DNA of 64,000 nt, taken from Burkholderiales bacterium. Lineage in GTDB: Bacteria; Pseudomonadota; Gammaproteobacteria; Burkholderiales; Burkholderiaceae_C. Under the pieces are notes generated by a model that saw nothing but the letters and a program-made list of their open reading frames with translations, did no database searches and was not told where the DNA came from. The position numbers were made by a program, and so were the translations under genes. This document shows, piece after piece, positions 15,728 to 24,292 of this stretch. Where the stretch lies: positions 1 through 64,000 of the forward strand of contig JAFKGD010000016.1 of NCBI GenBank assembly GCA_017307855.1, in the 5' to 3' direction. Positions within the stretch are counted from its first letter, which is position 1, and each line of letters begins with the position of its first letter.

Positions 15728-16774
15728 ATGAAACTCCAACGCATCCTCTCGCTCGTGGTCGGCACGCTGACCGCCGCGCTGATGGCCGCCGGCCCGGCCG
15801 CCGCACAGGCGCCAACCAAAGTCAAATTCACGCTCGACTGGCGTTTCGAAGCGCCAGCGGCGCCCTACTTCCTCGCGCAGGGCAAGGGCTACTTCGACCA
15901 GGAAAAGATCTCCATCGACATCGACGCGGGCGGCGGCTCGGGCCAGACGGTCACGCGCGTGGCCTCGGGCACCTATGACATGGGCTTCGCCGACCTGGCG
16001 ACCGTGATGGAGTTCCAGGCCAACAACCCGACGGCGCCGGCCAAGCCCGTGGGCGTGATGATGATCTACAACAATGCGCCCATGGCTCTGTACGCCATGA
16101 AGAAGTCGGGCATTGCGCAGCCAGCCGACCTCAAGGGCAAGAAGCTCGGCGGCCCGCAGTTCGACGCCGTGCGCCGCGCCTTCCCCATCTTCGCCAAGGC
16201 CAACGGCATCGATGCCTCGGCCTTCACCTGGACCACGATGGACCCGGCCCTGCGCGAGACCATGCTGGTGCGCGGTGACGTCGACGTGATCTCGGGCTTC
16301 ACCTTCTACACGCCGCAAAGCCTGGGCGCGCGCGGCGCCAAGCCGGGCGACTACAACACCATCCGCTATGCCGACAACGGCGTTCGCCTGTACGGCAACG
16401 CGGTCATCGTGAACGAGGCCTTCGCGAAGAAAAACCCCGAAGTGGTCAAGGGCGTGCTGCGAGCCATCGCGAGGGGTTATCGCGACACGGTGAAGAGCCC
16501 CGAGGAAGCCGTGGCCTATCTCAAGAAGCGCGAGCCGCTGATCAACGAAGAGGTCGAACTCTCGCGCACGCGCGCGCTGGTCGAGATGGTGCTGATGGCC
16601 CCCGATTCGGTGAACGAAGGCTTCGGCCGCGTCTCGCCGCCGCGCGTGTCGCTGATGGCCGCGCAGGTGAGCGATGCCTTCAATACGAAGACGCGCGTGA
16701 ACGCCGCGACAGTGTTCGACGCGTCGTATCTGCCGGCGGCTGCCGAGCTCGACTTCCTGCGCAAGCCGCGCTGA
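15728..16774 (+). CDS. ABC transporter substrate-binding protein (NMT1/SsuA-like), paralogue 1
   Basis: This is a periplasmic binding protein of the NMT1/THI5-like, nitrate/sulfonate/taurine-type ABC group (348 aa). It has a Sec signal peptide ending in GPAAAQA, and the mature part begins KFTLDWRFEAPAAPYFLAQ. It shares long, nearly identical segments with the protein at 28561: both have VTRVASGTYD, and their C-termini carry SLMA-(A/S)-QVSDAF. This gene is last in the plus operon and has no ATPase or permease of its own. It may use the membrane components encoded at 29704-31326, 13 kb away (inference). The ligand is probably an aromatic or heterocyclic compound. Confidence 0.85.
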   Translation: MKLQRILSLVVGTLTAALMAAGPAAAQAPTKVKFTLDWRFEAPAAPYFLAQGKGYFDQEKISIDIDAGGGSGQTVTRVASGTYDMGFADLATVMEFQANNPTAPAKPVGVMMIYNNAPMALYAMKKSGIAQPADLKGKKLGGPQFDAVRRAFPIFAKANGIDASAFTWTTMDPALRETMLVRGDVDVISGFTFYTPQSLGARGAKPGDYNTIRYADNGVRLYGNAVIVNEAFAKKNPEVVKGVLRAIARGYRDTVKSPEEAVAYLKKREPLINEEVELSRTRALVEMVLMAPDSVNEGFGRVSPPRVSLMAAQVSDAFNTKTRVNAATVFDASYLPAAAELDFLRKPR

Positions 16775-16799
16775 AGTCAGGGGCTGGAGCCGCGCGTTC

Positions 16800-18236
<1,437 letters not shown>

Positions 18237-18280
18237 GGCAGAGGTCCTATTCCACGGTCAGCAACGCAATCGCCCGCACC

Positions 18281-18380
18281 ACCCTGGCCAGAAACACCAC
18301 GGAACCGGCTTTGCCGGGCCGTCGGTGTTGCCCCCTGAAAGGGGGGAGGAGGAGCGCCCGCAGGGCGCGGAGCCTGGGGG
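18281..18380 (-). repeat. Dispersed 3'-end intergenic element, copy 1
   Basis: This is about 100 bases directly abutting the puuD stop codon. It contains ACGGAACCGGCTTTGCCGGG, then the inverted repeat CCCCCTGAAAGGGGGG, a small GCGCCCGCAGGGCGC stem and the end sequence GCCTGGGGGT. The same ordered blocks recur at 49869-49969 and, inverted, at 29587-29690, each time touching a stop codon. The hairpins suggest an RNA 3'-end or bidirectional terminator function. The class appears widespread in Comamonadaceae, from memory rather than a search. Confidence 0.75.
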
Positions 18381-19592
18381 TCAGTCTATTTTTCCGCCAC
18401 CATTGAACCAGCGGCCGAGGAGAGCACGCTCCGCATCGGTCATCTGCGTGGCGTTGTTCATCGGCATGACCCTGGTGGCCACGGCCTGCTGGTAGATGCC
18501 CTGGGCATGCTGCCGGACGCCTTCGGGCGAATCCAGGCGCACGTTCTTCATCTGCACCTGCGCGCCGTGGCAGCTGTAGCAGCGCTGCTCCAGCACCGGG
18601 CGGATCTCGGCGTAGCCCACCGGCGCGGCCGAGACGGCGGGCGCGGCGGCCTGTGCAGGCTGCGGCGCGGGCCGCATCCACACGATGGTGGCGATGAGGA
18701 TGGCGATGCCGGTGAGCGCATAGGGCAGCGGGTTCTTCGCCAGCCCGAGCTTGTAGCGGTGGCGGATCACGAAGTACTGCCGGATGGCCGCGCCGCCGGC
18801 CATGATGAGGATCAGCACCACCCAGTTGTATTCGTGCGTGTAGGTGAAGCTGTAGTGGTTGCTCAGCATCGTGAAGATGACCGGCAGCGTGAAGTAGGTG
18901 TTGTGCACGCTGCGCTGCTTGCCGCGCTGGCCGTGGATCGGATCGACCGGCTGGCCCGCGCGCATCCTGGCGACGTTCTTCTTCTGGCCGGGGATGATCC
19001 AGAAGAACACGTTGCCGCTCATGGTGGTGGCCATCATGGCGCCCACCAGGATGAAGGCCGCGCGGCCCGCGAACCAGTGGCAGGCCAGCCACGAGGCGAA
19101 GCACACCAGCAGCGCCACGCCGATGCCGACGATGGTGTCGCCATGCTTGCGGCGGCCGAACAGCTGGCAGATGCTGTCGTAGGCCATCCAGAACACGACG
19201 AAGAACGCCAGCGCCACGCCGATGGCCGCGCCGGGCGACCAGTCCATCTTTGTCCGGTCGATGAGGTAGGTGCTCGCGTTGGCGAGATACGAGACCGTGA
19301 AGAGCGCGAAGCCGCTGATCCAGGTGCTGTAGCTTTCCCAGAACGACCAGTGCAGGTTGTCGGGCAGCTTTTTGGGCGACAGCGAGTACTTCTGCATATT
19401 GTAGAAGCCGCCACCGTGCAGCGCCCATTGCTCGCCGCCCACGCCCTTGTCCAGCGATTCGGGGTCCTTGGGCTTTTCCAGGCTGCTGTCGAGCATGACG
19501 AAGTAGAGCGACGCGCCGATCCAGGCGATCGCGGTGACGACGTGGAGCCAGCGCAGCAGCAGGTTGGCCCAGTCGAGGTAGTAGCTGTCCAT
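18381..19592 (-). CDS. puuD: Membrane urate oxidase with C-terminal cytochrome c domain
   Basis: This is a PuuD-type urate hydroxylase (403 aa) that oxidises urate to 5-hydroxyisourate and passes electrons to the respiratory chain instead of to O2. The N-terminal portion has about eight hydrophobic segments starting at WANLLLRWLHVVTAIAWIG. The last 80 residues form a cytochrome c domain with the haem motif CYSCH (338-342) and the likely axial methionine in RVMPMNN. It lies at the inner membrane with the haem domain in the periplasm. The ATG at 19592 is preceded at 19726 by a GTGTATACAC palindrome that recurs before the gntR gene at 23580. The next purine step, HiuH, is encoded 3.5 kb upstream on the same strand. 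Confidence 0.92.
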   Translation of the reverse strand: MDSYYLDWANLLLRWLHVVTAIAWIGASLYFVMLDSSLEKPKDPESLDKGVGGEQWALHGGGFYNMQKYSLSPKKLPDNLHWSFWESYSTWISGFALFTVSYLANASTYLIDRTKMDWSPGAAIGVALAFFVVFWMAYDSICQLFGRRKHGDTIVGIGVALLVCFASWLACHWFAGRAAFILVGAMMATTMSGNVFFWIIPGQKKNVARMRAGQPVDPIHGQRGKQRSVHNTYFTLPVIFTMLSNHYSFTYTHEYNWVVLILIMAGGAAIRQYFVIRHRYKLGLAKNPLPYALTGIAILIATIVWMRPAPQPAQAAAPAVSAAPVGYAEIRPVLEQRCYSCHGAQVQMKNVRLDSPEGVRQHAQGIYQQAVATRVMPMNNATQMTDAERALLGRWFNGGGKID

Positions 19593-19793
19593 GTGTGTAC
19601 CGGCGGATGGGCCGCCGTCTCATAGGCTTTCGTGCGTGCTCACCACCGCGGGCGCTCTGAGCAGCTTGGGCCGCGAACCTGTGCGTGGGGATGGCACGTG
19701 CTCCGCTGCGACCTGTGTGCCAAAAGTGTATACACGTTCATGCCGCGAGGCCAGCGCTTCGTCGGGCCGCTGCGGCACGGCCGCCACACACTT
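19593..19793. promoter_or_regulatory. puuD upstream region with a GTGTATACAC operator
   Basis: This 201-base gap lies between the xdhC stop and the puuD start. It contains the perfect palindrome GTGTATACAC at 19726-19735, preceded on the plus strand by GTGCCAAAA. The same core with a nearly identical flank, read on the other strand, lies at 23553-23562 beside the GntR gene. It is 134 bases from the puuD ATG. I see no other gene-like content in this gap. Confidence 0.62.
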
Positions 19794-20699
19794 TCAGTCT
19801 TCCGGCAGCGTCTGCAATATCTGTGCCGCCACTGCCACGGCGATCACTTCGGGCGCCTTGCCATGGATGCCCGGCACGCCGATCGGGCACGTGACATGGG
19901 CGAAGTCGGCCTCGTCGAAGCCGCGCGCCTGCAGCCGGTGGCGGAAGGTGGCCCACTTGGTCTTGCTGCCGATGAGGCCGATGTAGGGAAGATCGGCCCG
20001 CTCGCGCTGGCGGCGCAGGCAGGCGGCCACGATGTCGAGGTCTTCCGCGTGGCTGAAGCTCATGATGACCACGCGCGAGCCGGAAGCCAGGCCGGCCACC
20101 GCGCCCTGCACCGGATCGGAATGCTCCGCGCGCACCTGGGGCGGCAGCGCGGCCGGGAAGATGCCGTCGCGGCTGTCGATCCAGGTGACGGCCAGCGGCA
20201 GCGGCGCCAGTGCGTGCACCAGCGCCCAGCCCACGTGGCCGCCGCCGAACAGCGCCACTTCGGCGCGCGGCGCGGGCAGCAATGCGCGCAGGCGGCCGAT
20301 GTCGTCGGCCGCCACGGGCTCGAAGCCCAGCACGACCACGCCGCCGCAGCACTGGCCCAGGCTGGGGCCGAGCACGAAGCGGCGCTCGCGCGGCAGCGCC
20401 GCGCCCGGGTCACGCAATATCGCGCGGGCATGGGCAATGGCCTCGTATTCCAGATGACCGCCGCCCACGGTGCCCAGCATGTCGGGGTCGCGGCCTTCGG
20501 GCGCGGTATCGCCGGGCGCCGCATCCACGCGTGGCCACACGGCCATCCAGGCGCCGCTCTCGCGCGGCACCGATCCTTCGGTGGCGAGCACGCGCACCAG
20601 CACGGTCCGGCCGTCACGAACCAGCCGAGCCATCAGGCCGGCCGTGCCCCGGTTCCAGTTCTTGTTCGACAAGTCGCTCACCAACCGTTTCCATTTCAT
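19794..20699 (-). CDS. xdhC: Xanthine dehydrogenase accessory protein
   Basis: XdhC (301 aa) inserts sulfurated molybdenum cofactor into xanthine dehydrogenase. The N-terminal XdhC/CoxI domain contains GTVGGGHLEYEAI and LGQCCGGVV with the conserved cysteine pair; the C-terminal Rossmann domain begins VALFGGGHVGWAL. The ATG at 20699 gives MKWKRLVSDL. The structural genes xdhAB are at 55825-59591, about 35 kb away, rather than next to it as in many genomes. Here it sits between the urate oxidase and hydroxyisourate hydrolase genes, within the ring-opening region, and may respond to the same regulator. Confidence 0.88.
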   Translation of the reverse strand: MKWKRLVSDLSNKNWNRGTAGLMARLVRDGRTVLVRVLATEGSVPRESGAWMAVWPRVDAAPGDTAPEGRDPDMLGTVGGGHLEYEAIAHARAILRDPGAALPRERRFVLGPSLGQCCGGVVVLGFEPVAADDIGRLRALLPAPRAEVALFGGGHVGWALVHALAPLPLAVTWIDSRDGIFPAALPPQVRAEHSDPVQGAVAGLASGSRVVIMSFSHAEDLDIVAACLRRQRERADLPYIGLIGSKTKWATFRHRLQARGFDEADFAHVTCPIGVPGIHGKAPEVIAVAVAAQILQTLPED

Positions 20700-20806
20700 G
20701 GAGCCGCCTGCTCCGTTTGCGGCACAGTATGCGCTGCCCGCCACTTCGCGAAGACACCGTGCCCACATCACACATCCCGCCTGCCAAAGACACCGCAGCA
20801 GGCTCC

Positions 20807-21319
20807 GTGCCACGTCGGCGCGGCTGGCGCGCCGTCCTGGCCGCGGCAGCCGCCATCGCCGGCTGCACCACCGCACCCCCCGGTGGCCCGTCGCGCCCGC
20901 CGCTGCCGCCCGACGCACCGCCACCCGGCCTGGCCACGTTGCCGCCGCCCGAGACCGCTCCGGCCGTGCCCACCGTATCGACTGCCGCCACGCCGCGCGC
21001 CTACCGCGCCGATGCGGCGCGGCACCTCTACCGCCTCAACGAAGCACGCATCTACCAGGGCAAGCTGCCGCCGCTGCTCTATGCCATCGGTGTGCTCAAC
21101 GTGCAGATCGACCGCCAGGGCCGCGTTACCGGCCTCGACTGGATGCGGCCGCCACGGGCCCCCGAGGTACGCGCGGAGATCGAACGCACCGTGCGCGCCG
21201 CCGCGCCCTATCCGGTGCCGCAGCGCATGGGCCGCGTGGTCTACACCGATACCTGGCTGTTCGACAAAAGCGGCAAGTTCCAGCTCGACACGCTGACCGA
21301 AGGCCAGCTGGGCGGCTGA
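20807..21319 (+). CDS. Predicted lipoprotein with TonB-like C-terminal domain
   Basis: This is an uncharacterised 170-aa protein. From the GTG at 20807 it has a basic start (PRRRGWR), a hydrophobic core and the lipobox IAGC, so it should be a lipoprotein. In-frame starts at 20759 (GTG) and 20729 (ATG) would add 16 or 26 residues before the signal. A proline-rich linker (residues about 20-55) leads to a C-terminal domain with VLNVQIDRQGRVTGLDW and PVPQRMGRVVYTDTW. This resembles TonB C-terminal or energy-transducer domains but lacks a membrane anchor helix. It is divergent from xdhC and convergent with the protease gene. Its function is not known. Confidence 0.66.
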   Translation: MPRRRGWRAVLAAAAAIAGCTTAPPGGPSRPPLPPDAPPPGLATLPPPETAPAVPTVSTAATPRAYRADAARHLYRLNEARIYQGKLPPLLYAIGVLNVQIDRQGRVTGLDWMRPPRAPEVRAEIERTVRAAAPYPVPQRMGRVVYTDTWLFDKSGKFQLDTLTEGQLGG

Positions 21320-21328
21320 CCCCGGCCC

Positions 21329-22504
21329 TCAGCCTGCCCGCAACGCCTCCAGACGAGCGCGCAGCGCCCGGATGCGCGCCTCCAGCCGGGCCGTCCGCGG
21401 TCCCCGTCCCCGCACCGCCACGCGCCGCAGCAGGCGCAGTTGCGCGCGCTGCAAATGCCACTTCAGCCGGCCTGCCTTCATGCCGTAGCGATTGCGCAGG
21501 TAGCGGCGCGCCATGAGGCGCTGCAAGGGTGAGCCCAGCCGCCTGCGTTCACTGTCGCTGATGAGTTCCCGCTCGGGCACGAAGTGGTCGGCCAGCGCAC
21601 GCAACTGGCGCCCTTCTTCCCGGGTGGCCGCATGCCAGAACAGCCAGGCGGCGGCCATCACCGGCACACCCTTCACCAGCAGCCACAGCAGGCGGCCGCC
21701 GGGCCATTGCAGCACCGCATCGACCAGCGGCGCATTCCAGAAGAAATGCAGCGCCCACGCCAGCAGCAGGCAGCCCGCGCCGCCGCCCGCGCGCTGCCAC
21801 ATCGGGCGCCGCGTCTGCAGCAGGCACCAGGCCACGCCCATGGCCGCCACGGTGCTGTAGGCCGCATGACTCCAGAGCCCGCCGACGAGGCCGCGCGCAA
21901 ACAGGTTGAGCAGCACCGGCTCGATCTGCTCGTCGCGCGGGAACACCAGCGAGGCATTGACCGAATAGCTGAAGTTCTCCACCACCTGAAAGCCCAGTCC
22001 CACCACGGCCCCGGCCGCCAGCACCGGCAGCGGCGTGCGGAACTGGTTGCGCGCCACCAGCACCAGCAGCACCACGCCGGCGAGCTTGAGCGGCTCCTCC
22101 ACCGTCGGACCGGCGAGCGCCGCGCCCCAGCGCAGCGCGAAGTCGGGCGAGACCAGCTTGGCGCACAGGCTGAGGATCGCGGCATTGGAAGGAATGGCAA
22201 GAAACGCCGCGCCAAGTCCGCCCCAGGCGAAGGCCAGCACGAGCGCAGTGTCGGGCAGCGGCTCCAGCAACTCGAAGCGGTGCAGCACCCACAGGAACAG
22301 CGCCGTGTACATCCCCCACGCCAGCAGGCCGAACAGCACCGTGGCCGGCACCACCGCGAAACCCAGTGCGAATGTGCGTGCCATGTCCCAGCTGCCCTGC
22401 GCAATGAGCAGCATGAGCAGCCAGAATGCCGCGCGGCGCGGCTGGACGAACGAATCGGTGCCGATGGGCGGGCCGGCCGGCGAAGGATCGGGCAGCGCGG
22501 TCAC
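21329..22504 (-). CDS. PrsW-family intramembrane metalloprotease
   Basis: This is a polytopic membrane protein (391 aa) of the PrsW/CPBP-related glutamic/metalloprotease family. The active-site motif VEEPLK (E136, E137, K140) is clear. VVENFSYSVNA, LWSHAAYS and ALHFFWN supply the further conserved Glu and His residues on later helices. A basic, arginine-rich tail of about 80 residues follows the last helix. It starts with GTG at 22504, overlapping the upstream gene's stop by GTGA, so it is translationally coupled. In Bacillus, PrsW cleaves an anti-sigma factor, but no anti-sigma gene is recognisable here. The coupled membrane protein is a candidate partner or substrate. Confidence 0.85.
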   Translation of the reverse strand: MTALPDPSPAGPPIGTDSFVQPRRAAFWLLMLLIAQGSWDMARTFALGFAVVPATVLFGLLAWGMYTALFLWVLHRFELLEPLPDTALVLAFAWGGLGAAFLAIPSNAAILSLCAKLVSPDFALRWGAALAGPTVEEPLKLAGVVLLVLVARNQFRTPLPVLAAGAVVGLGFQVVENFSYSVNASLVFPRDEQIEPVLLNLFARGLVGGLWSHAAYSTVAAMGVAWCLLQTRRPMWQRAGGGAGCLLLAWALHFFWNAPLVDAVLQWPGGRLLWLLVKGVPVMAAAWLFWHAATREEGRQLRALADHFVPERELISDSERRRLGSPLQRLMARRYLRNRYGMKAGRLKWHLQRAQLRLLRRVAVRGRGPRTARLEARIRALRARLEALRAG

Positions 22505-23061
22505 TGGAGGAACAGGTCCATCGAATCGACCATCGCGCGGGCCTCGGCCAGATGGCTGGCATGCCCCGATCGCGCATCCTGGAAGTTCACCTGGATGACC
22601 AGGCCGGCTTTCGCATCGACCATCTGCCAGTAGCGCCCGGTGAGCTGGGCGCCGAAGTAGCGCACGCTCTGGCCCTGAAGGCCCCAGCCGTTGAGATAGG
22701 GCTCGGGGTCGCCGTCGATGTTCAGGCCCCGCGCGCGCTCCAGTATGCGCATCTGGCGCGCCATCGGGCCCTGCTCGCCGCCGCTCCACACGCTGGTGCT
22801 GACGATGAAGGCCGCACCATCCTTGTAGAGTGCCAGCGCATTGCCGCTGCGCGAGGCCGGCAGGTTGATGCGCCAGCCCGGTGCAGGCGTGAAGCGTGCG
22901 CCCAGCCCCACCACCAGCGGCTGGTCTCCCTCGAGGTCGCGCAGCGCGGGTACGCTGCGGTCCCAGGCCTGCAGGCCTCCCGCGAACGTGACGAGGAAAA
23001 CCAGCACGGCCAGCGTCCCAGGCCAGGTGGCATAAGCGGTGCGACGGGGCGGTTCCAGCAT
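22501..23061 (-). CDS. Single-pass membrane protein of unknown function, coupled to PrsW
   Basis: I do not recognise this protein (186 aa from the ATG at 23061; a TTG at 23097 is also in frame, with no better ribosome site). It has one N-terminal membrane segment (TLAVLVFLVTFAGGLQAW) and then an extracytoplasmic domain of about 150 residues rich in Trp, Tyr and Gly, with two cysteine-free halves. Its stop overlaps the PrsW start, so the two proteins are made in proportion. It could be a substrate, inhibitor or adaptor of the protease. It is not obviously linked to the purine genes on either side. Confidence 0.65.
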   Translation of the reverse strand: MLEPPRRTAYATWPGTLAVLVFLVTFAGGLQAWDRSVPALRDLEGDQPLVVGLGARFTPAPGWRINLPASRSGNALALYKDGAAFIVSTSVWSGGEQGPMARQMRILERARGLNIDGDPEPYLNGWGLQGQSVRYFGAQLTGRYWQMVDAKAGLVIQVNFQDARSGHASHLAEARAMVDSMDLFLQ

Positions 23062-23112
23062 GCGCGCGATGGTGCCAGCCGGGGGCGCGCCCGGCAATGC
23101 GGCGCAGGTGGA

Positions 23113-23463
23113 TCAGGAGCCGCGGTAGGTGCTGTAGCTCCAGGGGCTCACGAGCAGCGGCACGTGGTAGTGCTGTTCGGCGTGGGCGACGCCGAAATCC
23201 AGGCTGACCTGGTCGAGGAAGCTGGGCTCGGGCAGCGCGACGCCCCGGGCCTTGAAGTAGCCCGCCACATCGAACACCAGGCGGTAGGTGCCCACCTTCA
23301 GGCTGGCGTTGTCGAACAGCGGCGCGCCGGTGCGGCCGTCGTGATTGAGCGTGTGGCGCTGCAGCAGCGTGGCCTCGCCACCCTGCGTGCTGTAGAGGCT
23401 GACCTGCATGCCGGCGGCGGGGCAGCCATTCATGGTGTCCAGGACGTGGGTGCTCAGGCCCAT
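23113..23463 (-). CDS. hiuH: 5-Hydroxyisourate hydrolase
   Basis: This is a transthyretin-like enzyme (116 aa) that hydrolyses 5-hydroxyisourate to OHCU, the step after urate oxidase. The catalytic signature is complete: LSTHVLDT near the N-terminus, HDGRTGAPL in the middle, HYHVPLLVSPWSYSTY, and the terminal tetrapeptide YRGS. There is no signal peptide, so it is cytoplasmic. The gene is divergent from the GntR gene, and the GTGTATACAC palindrome at 23553 lies in the 116-base gap between them. The next enzyme, OHCU decarboxylase, is encoded at 25250. Confidence 0.94.
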   Translation of the reverse strand: MGLSTHVLDTMNGCPAAGMQVSLYSTQGGEATLLQRHTLNHDGRTGAPLFDNASLKVGTYRLVFDVAGYFKARGVALPEPSFLDQVSLDFGVAHAEQHYHVPLLVSPWSYSTYRGS

Positions 23464-23552
23464 GGCGAATCCTTCGGTGCGGCGCGCGGCCGTGGCGGTT
23501 GGAAGGTGGCACCGTCCGCGCTCGGGCGAAGCCGCCGATTTGTCGACAGCAA

Positions 23553-23562
23553 GTGTATACAC
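23553..23562. promoter_or_regulatory. GTGTATACAC operator between hiuH and gntR
   Basis: This is a perfect 10-bp palindrome with AAGTGTATACACTTTTGG context. Read on the minus strand, its flank GTGCGCCAAAA matches GTGTGCCAAAA before the copy at 19726. It ends 17 bases before the first GntR start codon and 90 bases before the hiuH start. It could repress both promoters at once. Binding by the adjacent GntR protein is an inference. Confidence 0.68.
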
Positions 23563-23579
23563 TTTTGGCGCACGCAACT

Positions 23580-24275
23580 ATGATGGACGGCATGGACCAG
23601 CCCGTCGCTGCCCCGCCTTCCACCACGCGCGCCATCGTCGATGCGCTCACGCGCGCCATCGCCACGCGCCGCCTGCTGCCTGGCAGCAAGCTGGCCGAGC
23701 AAAAGCTCGCCGACCACTTCGGCGTCTCGCGTACGCTGGTGCGGCAGGCGCTGTTCCAGCTCTCGCAGAACCGGCTGATCCGTCTGGAGCCGGCGCGTGG
23801 CGCCTTCGTGGCGGCACCGTCGGCAGCGGAGGCGCGCCAGGTTTTCGCCGTGCGCCGCATGCTGGAGGCCGGGATGACGCGTGCGTTCGTGCGCGAGGCC
23901 ACGCCGGCCCGACTGCGCGCGCTGCGCGAGCATGTGGCGCACGAGAAGGCTGCCATGGCGCGCGGCGACACGCAGGGCCGCAATGAACTGCTGGGCGACT
24001 TCCACGTGCGCATGGCCGAGCTGATGGGCAACGAGGTGCTGGCACAGATGCTGGGCGAGCTGGTGTCGCGCTGCGCCCTCATCACCCTCATGTACCAGAG
24101 CGAGAGCGCCGCCGAGCACTCGAGCGAGGAGCACGCCGGGATCGTCCGGGCCCTCGCCGCGCGCGATGCCGGGCGCGCGGTGCAGCTCATGGACGAGCAC
24201 CTGCAGAACGTCGAGCGCAATCTCGAGTTCGACCGCAAGCTGCCGGCGAGCGACATCTCGCTGGCCCTCTCCTGA
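23580..24275 (+). CDS. GntR-family regulator (FCD), probable purine ring-opening repressor
   Basis: This is a regulator of 231 aa. The winged helix-turn-helix (residues about 15-80) contains KLAEQKLADHFGVSRTLVRQ. The FCD ligand domain contains AVRRMLEAGMTRAF and the metal-binding histidine of DFHVRMAEL. Three in-frame ATGs (23580, 23583, 23592) are possible starts; the first is used here and none has a clear ribosome site. It is divergent from hiuH and sits 17 bases before puuE. The palindrome 17 bases upstream implies autoregulation. A purine breakdown intermediate such as allantoin or urate is a reasonable inducer, but this is an inference. Confidence 0.84.
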   Translation: MMDGMDQPVAAPPSTTRAIVDALTRAIATRRLLPGSKLAEQKLADHFGVSRTLVRQALFQLSQNRLIRLEPARGAFVAAPSAAEARQVFAVRRMLEAGMTRAFVREATPARLRALREHVAHEKAAMARGDTQGRNELLGDFHVRMAELMGNEVLAQMLGELVSRCALITLMYQSESAAEHSSEEHAGIVRALAARDAGRAVQLMDEHLQNVERNLEFDRKLPASDISLALS

Positions 24276-24292
24276 CCCTATTTCCTTCGACC

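Noticed and set aside
21329-24256. A 975-codon minus-strand frame suggesting a giant PrsW fusion
   Set aside because: Only the last 391 codons encode PrsW. The upstream part passes through three real genes in other frames, and a GTG overlapping the preceding stop gives a natural start at 22504.
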